A DNA stretch of 64,000 nt. Source: Glacieibacterium sp965200405 (GTDB taxonomy: Bacteria; Pseudomonadota; Alphaproteobacteria; Sphingomonadales; Sphingomonadaceae). Shown here piece after piece: positions 43,957 through 52,412 of the stretch. Location of the stretch: positions 1,736,001-1,800,000 of the forward strand of contig NZ_OZ241356.1 in NCBI RefSeq assembly GCF_965200405.1. The letters are read 5' to 3'. The position numbers were made by a program, and so were the translations under genes. Position 1 is the first letter of the stretch. Every line of letters starts with the position of its first letter. Under the pieces are notes generated by a model. That model made no database searches. It was given only the letters and a program-made list of their open reading frames with translations, and was not told the DNA's origin.

Positions 43957-45108
43957 TCAATCGGGAGCGTCGAACGTCGCGCTGCCCTGGTTGAGCAGTT
44001 CGACCAGCAGCGCCACCGCCACCTTCGATCCGGCCAGAGCCGGATCCAGTTCGACCCGATCCCGCGCGCACAGCTGCTCGGCCAGCGCCGCGGTATCCCC
44101 GCTGCAGGCGAAGCACTCGCCATCGACGAACAGCGACACCCCGCCCGCCGGCTGGCGGACGAAGGCAAAGCGGCTCGCCGGATTGCGGTACAGCGGCGAC
44201 CCGGCCGCCAGCAGTTCGCGTACCCCCGCCGCCTGCACCGGCTCCTCCGGCTGCCAATCGACATCGGGATATTTGGGCGCGCTGTTATATTCGCCGAACC
44301 AGCGGGCAAAGCCGTCGCGGTCGAGCAGCTTGTCGGTAATCATCCGGTGCAGCCGCGTGATCGCCTCGGCGGTGATCTCGCCGGGATTGTCCTGCTGCGG
44401 CAGCGCCGGATCAGCATAGCGGTCCTCGTCCTGCAATGTCTCCAGCAGGTGATCGCACCAATTGCCCAGCAGGTCGCTGCGCGAGGGCGCGCGAAAGCCG
44501 ATCGAATAGGTCATGCAGTCGTCGCCGACCGCGACACCGTCATGCGCAAAGCCGGGCGGCACGTACAGGATATCGCCGGGCTCCAGCAACCATTCGTCGG
44601 TCGCGGTGAAGTCGGCGAGCAGGCGCAGGTCGGCATGGGGCAGCAGCGGACTGGACTGGTCGCACCGCGGCCCGACCTGCCAGCGCCGCGTGCCAAGGCC
44701 CTGGATCAGGAACACGTCATACTGGTCGAAATGCGGTCCGACGCCGCCGCCGTCGGTGGCATAGCTCACCATCACGTCGTCGATGCGCCAATCTGGGATG
44801 AAGCGGAACGGCTCGATCAGCGCCGCGACTTCCGGGACATAATGGTCGACGGCCTGGACCAGCAGCGTCCAGCGCTTCTTGCCGAGCTTGGCGATCCGGG
44901 CCTCGTCGAACGGTCCGTCCTCGGCCTTCCAGCTTTTTGGAGTGCGCGTCACCAGCCGTGATTCGACCTCGGCCTCGCAGGCGAGGCCAGCCAGCTCGTC
45001 GGGGTCCAGCGGGTTGTGCCACGCCTTCCACGGATTGCGGATCAGCAGCGGCTTTTGCTGCCAATGGTCGCGCAGGAAGGCGGCAATATCAAAGTCGGCC
45101 AGCTGCAT
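43957..45108 (-). CDS. roxA: JmjC/cupin ribosomal protein hydroxylase, RoxA (YcfD) type
   Basis: A 383-residue Fe(II)/2-oxoglutarate oxygenase. The facial triad is His126, Asp128 (GPHFDQYDVFLIQG) and His189 (PPGFAHDG). The N-terminal DHWQQKPLLIRN and C-terminal winged-helix-like region match YcfD, which hydroxylates an arginine of ribosomal protein L16. Ribosome modification is inferred by homology; rluE next door also acts on the ribosome. The ATG overlaps the fghA stop (TGATG), so it is translated after fghA. Confidence 0.88.
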   Translation of the reverse strand: MQLADFDIAAFLRDHWQQKPLLIRNPWKAWHNPLDPDELAGLACEAEVESRLVTRTPKSWKAEDGPFDEARIAKLGKKRWTLLVQAVDHYVPEVAALIEPFRFIPDWRIDDVMVSYATDGGGVGPHFDQYDVFLIQGLGTRRWQVGPRCDQSSPLLPHADLRLLADFTATDEWLLEPGDILYVPPGFAHDGVAVGDDCMTYSIGFRAPSRSDLLGNWCDHLLETLQDEDRYADPALPQQDNPGEITAEAITRLHRMITDKLLDRDGFARWFGEYNSAPKYPDVDWQPEEPVQAAGVRELLAAGSPLYRNPASRFAFVRQPAGGVSLFVDGECFACSGDTAALAEQLCARDRVELDPALAGSKVAVALLVELLNQGSATFDAPD

Positions 45109-45956
45109 CACCGGTCGTCGCCGTACAACCGCGCCGCGTGCCAGGCGAGATGATCCGCCATGAAGGTCGAGATGAAGTAATAGCTGTGATCGTAGCCCGG
45201 CTGCATCCGCAGGGTCAGCGGAATCCCCGCCGCCTCGCACGCCGCGGCCAGCAGTTCGGGGCGCAGCTGCTCGACGAGGAACTGGTCGGCGTCGCCCTGG
45301 TCGACGAGGATGGCACCGACGCTGGCACCGTCCTCGATCAGCGCGACGGCATCATGCTGCCGCCACGCGTCGCGGTCGGGCCCGAGGTAGCCGCCGAGCG
45401 CCTTCTCGCCCCAGGGCACCTGCCCCGGCGCGACGATCGGCGCGAAGGCCGAGACCGAGAGATATTGCTCGGGGTGGCGCAGCGCCAGCGTCAGTGCGCC
45501 GTGCCCGCCCATCGAGTGACCGGTGATGCCCTGCCGCGCCATGTCGACGGGGAAATTGGCCGCGACCAGCGCCGGCAGCTCCTCGGTGACATAGCTGTAC
45601 ATGCGGTAGTTGGCATCGAACGGCGCCTCGGTCGCATCGACGTAGAAGCCGGCGCCGAGACCGAAGTCATAGGCGCCGGCTGCATCGTCGGGGACGCCCT
45701 CGCCGCGCGGCGACGTATCGGGCGCGACGAAGATCAGCCCCAGTTCCGCACACGCCCGCCGATAGTCACCCTTGTCGGTGACGTTGGCGTGCGTGCAGGT
45801 CAGCCCCGAGAGATACCAGACGACGGGCAGCTTCACGCCCGGCGCATGGTCGGGCACGAACACGCTGAACACCATCGGCGTACCGGTTTCAGCAGAGGCA
45901 TGGCGATAGACGCCCTGCGTGCCGCCATAGGCCCGGTTGGTCGAAACGGTTTCCAT
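45108..45956 (-). CDS. fghA: S-formylglutathione hydrolase
   Basis: A 282-residue serine hydrolase releasing formate and glutathione from S-formylglutathione. It has VVWYLSGLTCTHANVTDKGD, the nucleophile Ser148 in TGHSMGGHGAL, the acid in DQGDADQF, and the His in GYDHSYYF. It lies 2 bp after frmA, the preceding enzyme of the formaldehyde pathway. Length is normal. Confidence 0.93.
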   Translation of the reverse strand: METVSTNRAYGGTQGVYRHASAETGTPMVFSVFVPDHAPGVKLPVVWYLSGLTCTHANVTDKGDYRRACAELGLIFVAPDTSPRGEGVPDDAAGAYDFGLGAGFYVDATEAPFDANYRMYSYVTEELPALVAANFPVDMARQGITGHSMGGHGALTLALRHPEQYLSVSAFAPIVAPGQVPWGEKALGGYLGPDRDAWRQHDAVALIEDGASVGAILVDQGDADQFLVEQLRPELLAAACEAAGIPLTLRMQPGYDHSYYFISTFMADHLAWHAARLYGDDR

Positions 45957-45958
45957 CG

Positions 45959-47068
45959 TCAGTAAACCACGACGCTGCGGATCGACTTGCCCGCGTGCAT
46001 CAGGTCGAAGCCCTTGTTGATCTCGTCGAGGGTGAGGACGTGGGTGATCATCGGGTCGATCTCGATCTTGCCGTTCATGTACCAGTCGACGATCTTGGGC
46101 GTGTCGGTGCGGCCGCGGGCGCCACCAAAGGCCGAGCCCTTCCAGACTCGCCCGGTGACCAGCTGGAACGGCCGGGTCGAGATCTCCTTGCCGGCCTCGG
46201 CGACCCCGATGACGACCGAGACGCCCCAGCCGCGGTGGCAGGCCTCCAGCGCCTGGCGCATCACCGTCGTGTTGCCGGTGCAGTCGAAGGTGTAGTCCGC
46301 GCCGCCGTCGGTCAGCGCCACAAGATGCTGGACGATGTCGCCCTCGACGTCCTTCGGGTTGACGAAGTGGGTCATGCCGAAGCGGCGACCCCACTCCTCC
46401 TTGTCGTCGTTGAGATCGACGCCGATGATCTTGTCGGCGCCGACCATACGGGCGCCCTGGATGACGTTGAGCCCGATGCCGCCCAGCCCGAACACCACGA
46501 CATTGGCACCGGGCTCGACCTTGGCGGTGTTGACCACCGCGCCGACCCCGGTGGTGACGCCGCAGCCGATGTAGCAGGCCGACTGGAACGGCGCGTCGGT
46601 GCGGATCTTGGCCAGCGCGATCTCGGGCAGCACGGTGAAGTTCGAGAAGGTCGAGCAGCCCATGTAATGGTGCAGCATCTGGCCCTTGTAGCTGAACCGG
46701 CTGGTGCCGTCGGGCATGACACCCTTGCCCTGCGTCGCGCGGATCTGGGTGCACAAATTGGTCTTCTGGCTCAGGCACGACTTACACTGGCGGCACTCGG
46801 GCGTATACAGCGGGATGACGTGATCGCCGACCGCGACGCTGGTCACCCCGGCGCCGATCTCGCGGACGATGCCGGCGCCCTCATGGCCGAGGACGGCGGG
46901 GAACAGTCCCTCGCTGTCGAGGCCGTCGAGCGTGTAGGCATCGGTGTGGCAGATCCCGGTCGCCATGATCTCGACCAGCACCTCGCCCGCCTTGGGCCCT
47001 TCCAGGTCGAGCTCGACGATCTCCAGCGGACGCTTGGCCTCGAAGGCGACTGCAGCACGGGTCTTCAT
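45959..47068 (-). CDS. frmA: S-(hydroxymethyl)glutathione dehydrogenase, class III alcohol dehydrogenase
   Basis: A 369-residue zinc dehydrogenase oxidising the glutathione adduct of formaldehyde. Catalytic zinc ligands Cys40 and His62 lie in ATGICHTDAY and LGHEGAGIV; structural zinc Cys92, 95, 98 and 106 lie in ECRQCKSCLSQKTNLC. The NAD fold shows VFGLGGIGLNVIQGA. AGGAG precedes the ATG at 47068. With fghA it forms the standard formaldehyde detoxification pair. No FrmR-type repressor gene is beside it. Confidence 0.94.
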   Translation of the reverse strand: MKTRAAVAFEAKRPLEIVELDLEGPKAGEVLVEIMATGICHTDAYTLDGLDSEGLFPAVLGHEGAGIVREIGAGVTSVAVGDHVIPLYTPECRQCKSCLSQKTNLCTQIRATQGKGVMPDGTSRFSYKGQMLHHYMGCSTFSNFTVLPEIALAKIRTDAPFQSACYIGCGVTTGVGAVVNTAKVEPGANVVVFGLGGIGLNVIQGARMVGADKIIGVDLNDDKEEWGRRFGMTHFVNPKDVEGDIVQHLVALTDGGADYTFDCTGNTTVMRQALEACHRGWGVSVVIGVAEAGKEISTRPFQLVTGRVWKGSAFGGARGRTDTPKIVDWYMNGKIEIDPMITHVLTLDEINKGFDLMHAGKSIRSVVVY

Positions 47069-47218
47069 AAGGGCTCCTGTCGGGCACACGGCTATGCCGC
47101 GGCTCATGCCAGTTCGCGGCGTCGGAAGGCAGCAGAATCGTGCGTGACCGACTGGATCGATGCCGCGTGAACGCGCGCCGCGTGGCCCAGATGCACTGCC
47201 GGCAAACCAATTTAACAA

Positions 47219-47257
47219 TTCTGCAGCAATCGGACAGATTCATGTTGCACTGCAGAA
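47219..47257 (+). promoter_or_regulatory. Inverted repeat upstream of the amine oxidase gene
   Basis: TTCTGCAG (47219-47226) and CTGCAGAA (47250-47257) are perfect 8-bp inverted copies separated by 23 bp, 84 bp before the amine oxidase start, in an AT-richer 272-bp gap between divergent genes. They could be operator half-sites for either direction. Confidence 0.4.
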
Positions 47258-47341
47258 AGAAAGCGCCTCGACTGATCACAGAATTCGACGAACCAAGCGA
47301 CCGTTTCCCTGGGGAGGGAGGGCGATGCGCAGGAGAAGTCG

Positions 47342-48943
47342 ATGATAACACGCAGGAATCTTTTAGGTCGTATCGGCGCTACCGGCGGAGCCGGAGCAGT
47401 CGCTTCGGCGATGCAGACGCTCGGCATGTTCGGCGTTGCACAAGCTGCACCGTTGCCCGAATTGCCGGGCAGCTATGGCAAGGGCCGTCATGTCGTCGTG
47501 CTCGGCGCCGGCATCGCCGGGCTGGTCTCGGCTTACGAACTTGAGCAGGCAGGCTTCAAGGTAACGTTGCTGGAGGCGCGTCCGCGCGTCGGTGGCCGGG
47601 CCTGGACCGTCCGCAACGGCGACAAGATCGAGATGATCGGCGAGGCGACGCAGACCGCCAAATTCTCCGAAGGCGTCTATTTCAACGCCGGGCCGGCGCG
47701 CCTGCCAAGTTTCCACCAGGGTATCCTCGGCTATGCGCGCAAGTTCAACGTGCCGCTCGAGGTCGAGGTCAATTCCAGCCGCTCCGCCTATATCGCTCAG
47801 GCCGGCGGCAGCAGGATCAAGATGCGCGCCGCGATCAACGACACCCGCGGCTATCTGTCGGAACTGCTCGCCAAGGCGATCAACCAGGGTTCGCTCGACC
47901 AGGCGGTGACCGCCGAGGAAAAGCTCAAGCTGGTGCCGTTCCTGCGCGCCTATGGCGACCTCGACGAGAAGTTCGAGTTCAAGGGCACGGCGCGCTCGGG
48001 CTTCGGGACGCCGCCGGGTGCCGGCGTGTCGAGCTTCGAGACGCCGATCAAGCCAGTGCCTTTCGACACGCTGCTCGCCAATCCGCAGCTGCCGATGACG
48101 TTGTTCGAAGACGCGATGTACATGCAGGCGACGATGTTCCAGCCCGTCGGCGGCATGGACCAGATCAGCGTCGGCATCGAACGAAGCCTGAAAAGCCGCG
48201 CCGTCCGCAATGCCGAGGTCAAGCGCATCCGGCAAAGCGCCAAGGGCGTCGAGATCGTCTATGTCGACCGTCCCAGCGGCGCCTCGCACACCGTCACCGG
48301 CGACTATATCGTCTGCACCATCCCGTTCCCGGTGCTGGCCGGGATCGACTGCGACTTCCCGGCGGAAACCAGCACGGCCATCGCCGGGGTCGTCTACGAC
48401 GCTTCGAACAAGGTCGCCTTCGAGGCGCCGCGCTTCTGGGAACGCGAACAGATCTACGGCGGCATCAGCTTCGTCGGCGGTGACACCTCGCTGATCTGGT
48501 ATCCGTCGGCCGGGCTGCACAGCGAGCGCGGCATGATCCTCGGCACCTACACTTCGGGGGCCAAGGCGCTGGCATTCCAGACGAAATCGATTGCCGAGCA
48601 GATCGCCGCGGCGCGTGCGGCGATCGACATGGTCCATCCGGGGCACGGCGTTGATTGCGTCGACCCGCTCGTCGTCAACTGGCGCAAGGTGCCCTACAGC
48701 CTCGGGCCGTGGCCGGCCTGGGGTGGCATTCCGACGGGGCCGCAGGAGGGGCACAACGACTCCGCTGCCTATCGCCTGCTGTGCCAGCCCAGCGGCCGCG
48801 TCGTCTTCGCCAGCGCTGCGCTGAGCCAGACGCCCGGCTGGCAGGAGGGGGCGGTGCAGTCCGCCCATGCGGCGGTCGCGCTGATCGCCACCCAGGTCGC
48901 CGAGCGTGCCCTGACCGAACCCACCCTGCGTGCTGCCGCCTGA
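47342..48943 (+). CDS. Tat-exported flavin monoamine oxidase family protein
   Basis: A 533-residue FAD amine oxidase with a Tat-type leader: ITRRNLLGRIG (RR at 4-5), a hydrophobic stretch and a cleavage-like AQA at 34-36. The FAD-binding fold is VVVLGAGIAGLVSAYELE (51-68), followed by LLEARPRVGGRAWTV. The late FAD block contains GHNDSAAYRLLCQPSGRVVF. It resembles bacterial L-amino-acid or tryptophan/amine oxidases. It would oxidise an amine in the periplasm to an imine and H2O2. A receptor and a signal-peptide RidA homologue follow on the same strand. Confidence 0.85.
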   Translation: MITRRNLLGRIGATGGAGAVASAMQTLGMFGVAQAAPLPELPGSYGKGRHVVVLGAGIAGLVSAYELEQAGFKVTLLEARPRVGGRAWTVRNGDKIEMIGEATQTAKFSEGVYFNAGPARLPSFHQGILGYARKFNVPLEVEVNSSRSAYIAQAGGSRIKMRAAINDTRGYLSELLAKAINQGSLDQAVTAEEKLKLVPFLRAYGDLDEKFEFKGTARSGFGTPPGAGVSSFETPIKPVPFDTLLANPQLPMTLFEDAMYMQATMFQPVGGMDQISVGIERSLKSRAVRNAEVKRIRQSAKGVEIVYVDRPSGASHTVTGDYIVCTIPFPVLAGIDCDFPAETSTAIAGVVYDASNKVAFEAPRFWEREQIYGGISFVGGDTSLIWYPSAGLHSERGMILGTYTSGAKALAFQTKSIAEQIAAARAAIDMVHPGHGVDCVDPLVVNWRKVPYSLGPWPAWGGIPTGPQEGHNDSAAYRLLCQPSGRVVFASAALSQTPGWQEGAVQSAHAAVALIATQVAERALTEPTLRAAA

Positions 48944-49149
48944 GTGGCAGTTGTCGCTAAATTGTCACAGAGTCGATCTCATTCGCATTTAAGCCAAGAT
49001 AGTGCACTTGCGAATTAGGAGAATGGAAGGGAAACTATAACTCAGATCAGTAGCAGACTGATTCGAGACTTCAGGAGTCGAAGGTCCGGTTAGAGGGTCA
49101 AAACTACTCTGTAGCAATTGCAGAGATAGCTTTCTGTACTTTCAAGACG

Positions 49150-49217
49150 TGACCGGTGCGCACCATTAGAGTGCGGCCGGTCAAGGGGGAGGGTCCTGAC
49201 TATTTCAAGGGGGACCC
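49150..49217 (+). promoter_or_regulatory. Hairpins around the ribosome site of the 49222 receptor
   Basis: Two stems precede the receptor. TGACCGG-TG-CGCAC pairs with GTGCG-CCGGTCA (49150-49183). GGGTCC (49191-49196) pairs with GGACCC (49212-49217), burying part of the ribosome site AAGGGGGA. The decamer TCAAGGGGGA occurs twice, at 49181-49190 and 49205-49214, 24 bp apart, giving two possible ribosome-binding tracts. The arrangement suggests translational control of the receptor. Confidence 0.4.
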
Positions 49218-49221
49218 ACCA

Positions 49222-51777
49222 ATGATCAGAACCAAGCAGATTTCCTACGCAGCACTTGCGATCGCGTCACTCATGGGTCAGCGCGTCGTCGCCCAGACCG
49301 TCGCTCCCGCCAACGAGGTCGCCGCCGCGGCCGTCGTCGACGATGCCAGCGAGATCATCGTCACCGGCACGCGCGCCGGTGGCATTACCGCCGCCGAAAG
49401 CGCCGCCCCGATCAAGGTGTTCAGCGCCGAGACGCTGGCGCACGTCGGCCAGCCCAACCTCAACCAGGTGCTGACCCAACTGGTGCCGTCCTTCAACGCC
49501 CAGGCGTTCGGCGGCGACACCGCGAACCTGACGCTGTCGGCCCGGCTGCGCGGGCTCAGCCCCAACCACACGCTGGTGCTGGTCAATGGCAAGCGCCGGC
49601 ACGGCACGTCGAACCTCGCGGTCCTCGGCGGACCTTACCAGGGTGCCGCCGCCCCCGACCTCGACCTGATCTCGCCATCCTCGGTCAAGCGCATCGAGGT
49701 GCTGGAGGACGGCGCCGCCGCGCAATACGGCTCCGACGCGATCGCCGGGGTCATCAACATCATCCTCAAGGACGATTCCGAAGGCGTCAGCGGCTACGCC
49801 ACCGCGGGTGAATATTACAAGAGCGGCGGGCGCACCTACGGCGCCACCGTCCACCTCGCGACCAAGCTCGGCGAGAACGGCTTTGCCAACGTCACGCTAT
49901 TCCACCGCTATCACGACTTCAGCCAGGTCGGCGGCCTCGACCGGCGCGTCACCGACGACAAGGGCGTGCTGCGGACGACCCTGAGCGCGGCGCAAAAGGC
50001 GCTCTACAGCAACATGGACGGCTTTCCGTACGTCAACCGCATCAACGGTGACGCGGAATCGCACCTGACCAACCTGCAGTACAATACCGGCTACGACTTC
50101 GGCACCGTCCAGGCCTACAGCTTCGGTTCGTACAGCAAGCGCATCGCCAGCGCCTATGAGAACGCCCGCGTTCCCGACCGGATCATCGCCTCGGCGGTGC
50201 TCGGCGTCGGCGGTACGCTCGGTGCGCCCGGCTCGATCGTCTTCGACCCCAACGGCTTCAACCCGCGCGAGAAGATCCGCGAGGACGACTATTCGGCGAC
50301 CGGCGGCATCAAGGGCGAAGCAGCCGGCTTCAACTTCGACCTCAGCGCCACCTATGGCGAGGACAAGAACGCCATCTACACCGTCGACTCAGCCAACCGG
50401 GCGCTGTTCATCGACACGCACACGACGCCGACCGACTTCTACGACGGCTTTTTCCGCTCGGGTGAGTTCACCGCCAACGCCGACTTCAGCCGCGAGTTCG
50501 AGATCGGCCTGTTCAAGCCGATCAATATCGCCTTCGGTGCCGAATACCGGCGCAACCGCTACGAGATCGGCTCCGGCGACCCGGGCTCGATCTACAAGGA
50601 GGGCGGCCAGTCCTATCCGGGCTTCCGCCCCTCCGACGCCGGCGTCCACACCCGCGAGGCCGAGGCGGTCTACCTCGACATCGCCGCCGCCCCGGTCGAC
50701 GGCCTCAAGCTCGATGGTGCCGTCCGCTACGAGCATTATTCCGACTTCGGCAGCAAGGTCATCTACAAGCTGACCAGCCGTTATGACTTCAACGACATGT
50801 TCGCCGTCCGCGGCACGGTGTCGACCGGCTTCCGCGCCCCGACACTGGCGGAATCCTTCTACTCCGCGACCAACGTCTCGCCGACCTCGGCCTTCGTCCA
50901 GCTGCCTGCCAACTCGGCCGCCGCGAAGATCCTGGGGTTCAAGGACCTCGCCCCCGAAAAGTCGACCAACTTCAGCGCCGGCGTCGTCATCCGGCCCGCC
51001 TCGCGCCTGACGCTGACCGCCGACGCCTACCAGATCCGCATCCGCGACCGCATCCTGGGCACCGGCTCCATCTTCAGCAGCGGCGGCGCCAGCAATTATC
51101 CGCTGGTCACCACGGCGGTCATCGCCAACGGCAACATCCTCGACCCGACCGTCACCCAGACCGGCGTCAGCCTGTTCGCCAACGGCGCCACCACCCGGAC
51201 CCGCGGCGTCGAGTTTGTCGCCAGCTATGCCAGCGACTTCGGTGATGCCGGTACCGTCGACTGGACGCTGTCCGGCAATTACAACAACACCAAGGTCACC
51301 AAGCAGGGCGTCGGACCGACCCTGAGGGGCACCAACGCCGCCGGTGCACCGATCAACGGGCCGATCTCGTTGTTCGACCGCAGCACGATCAGCAACCTCG
51401 AAGACGCCTCGCCCAAGGTCAAGATCATCGCCTCGGCGTTCTATACGATCGACAAGTTCTCGGCGACATTGCGCACCACCCTGTTCGGCAAGAGCTCGAA
51501 CCTCGCCACCCCCGACGGTGGAGTCTTCTACGAGCAGGTCATCAAGACCGCAGCCGTCGTCGACCTGGAGCTGAACTACAAACTCCTTTCCGGCCTCGAG
51601 TTCTCGATCGGCGCGAACAATCTGTTCAACAAGCGCCCGCCGATCGTCGCGCTGATCCCGGGTACGACCAACTACTCGCTGGTCAACGCCGGCAACGTCC
51701 TCGACGCACCGCTGACGTTCAGCCCGTACGGTATCAACGGCGGATATTATTACGTCCGGGTCAACTTCAACTTCTGA
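49222..51777 (+). CDS. TonB-dependent receptor in the amine oxidase cluster
   Basis: An 851-residue outer-membrane receptor. Signal peptide 1-24; TonB box ASEIIVTGTRAGG; plug with VLTQLVPSFNAQ, ARLRGLSPNHTLVLVNGKRR and IEVLEDGAAAQYGSDAIAGV; barrel ending YYVRVNFNF. The GGxxQYGSDAIAGV-type plug is common in long sphingomonad receptors. Placed between the amine oxidase and a RidA homologue, it probably brings in the amine substrate, a peptide or an amino-acid-containing molecule. The ATG at 49222 is set by the AAGGGGGA upstream. Confidence 0.85.
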   Translation: MIRTKQISYAALAIASLMGQRVVAQTVAPANEVAAAAVVDDASEIIVTGTRAGGITAAESAAPIKVFSAETLAHVGQPNLNQVLTQLVPSFNAQAFGGDTANLTLSARLRGLSPNHTLVLVNGKRRHGTSNLAVLGGPYQGAAAPDLDLISPSSVKRIEVLEDGAAAQYGSDAIAGVINIILKDDSEGVSGYATAGEYYKSGGRTYGATVHLATKLGENGFANVTLFHRYHDFSQVGGLDRRVTDDKGVLRTTLSAAQKALYSNMDGFPYVNRINGDAESHLTNLQYNTGYDFGTVQAYSFGSYSKRIASAYENARVPDRIIASAVLGVGGTLGAPGSIVFDPNGFNPREKIREDDYSATGGIKGEAAGFNFDLSATYGEDKNAIYTVDSANRALFIDTHTTPTDFYDGFFRSGEFTANADFSREFEIGLFKPINIAFGAEYRRNRYEIGSGDPGSIYKEGGQSYPGFRPSDAGVHTREAEAVYLDIAAAPVDGLKLDGAVRYEHYSDFGSKVIYKLTSRYDFNDMFAVRGTVSTGFRAPTLAESFYSATNVSPTSAFVQLPANSAAAKILGFKDLAPEKSTNFSAGVVIRPASRLTLTADAYQIRIRDRILGTGSIFSSGGASNYPLVTTAVIANGNILDPTVTQTGVSLFANGATTRTRGVEFVASYASDFGDAGTVDWTLSGNYNNTKVTKQGVGPTLRGTNAAGAPINGPISLFDRSTISNLEDASPKVKIIASAFYTIDKFSATLRTTLFGKSSNLATPDGGVFYEQVIKTAAVVDLELNYKLLSGLEFSIGANNLFNKRPPIVALIPGTTNYSLVNAGNVLDAPLTFSPYGINGGYYYVRVNFNF

Positions 51778-51783
51778 TTACCG

Positions 51784-51813
51784 GCGGCGCGGGCCATTAT
51801 CGGTCCGCGCCGC
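51784..51813 (+). terminator. Hairpin between receptor and RidA genes
   Basis: GCGGCGCGG (51784-51792) pairs with CCGCGCCGC (51805-51813) around a 12-nt loop, 6 bp after the receptor stop. No T-run; it could lower expression of the following gene or mark a transcript end. Confidence 0.45.
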
Positions 51814-51840
51814 TAACCTGCCATCACGGAGACCAAGTCC

Positions 51841-52335
51841 ATGAACCGCCTGCTCCCGTTCGCGCTCGCTGCCGCCGCTTTCCTGCCCGCCGCCGCCGGT
51901 GCCGCGCCGATCGTCCGCCATGTCAATCCGCCACCGGCCCTGATCCTCGGCGGCGTCACGCTGCCCGCCGGCACCGAGATCGTCATGCTCAGCGGCCAGC
52001 TCGCGTCGCCGATCGATCCGGCCAAGACCGACAGCATCGCCGCGTTCGGCGACACCCGGACCCAGACGATCAGCACGTTCAACAAGATCAAGGCCGCGCT
52101 CGCCAAGGTCGGCTATTCGATGTCCGATATCGTCAAGCTGACGGTGTTCGTCGCCGGCGACCCCAAGCTCGGCGGCAAGATGGACTTCGCCGGCTTCAAC
52201 GACGGCTACAAGCAGTTCTTCGGCACCCCCGAGAACCCCAACCTCGTCGCCCGTTCGACGGTCCAGGTCGCAGCACTGGCCGGCCCGAACTTCCTGGTCG
52301 AGATCGAGGCGACGGCGGCCAAGGCGCCGCGCTGA
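51841..52335 (+). CDS. Exported RidA (YjgF/YER057c) family protein
   Basis: A 164-residue protein with a clear signal peptide (1-21, ending AAGA) followed by a RidA fold. MLSGQLASPID, IKAALAKVGYSMSDIVKLTV and the key Arg138 in VARSTVQVAALAG with Glu in VEIEATA are present. Cytosolic RidA hydrolyses reactive enamines/imines made by PLP enzymes; here the signal peptide implies a periplasmic site. It follows the receptor by 63 bp and the Tat amine oxidase upstream, so it may clear imines made by that oxidase. A ribosome site GGAGA precedes the ATG. Confidence 0.85.
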   Translation: MNRLLPFALAAAAFLPAAAGAAPIVRHVNPPPALILGGVTLPAGTEIVMLSGQLASPIDPAKTDSIAAFGDTRTQTISTFNKIKAALAKVGYSMSDIVKLTVFVAGDPKLGGKMDFAGFNDGYKQFFGTPENPNLVARSTVQVAALAGPNFLVEIEATAAKAPR

Positions 52336-52412
52336 GGCGGTCGCCGCATTCGCGGAACGGAGGAGTTGGCCAGGGCTGGTGTTTCACGCCCCGACTTGAT
52401 CAGTCGATCATT

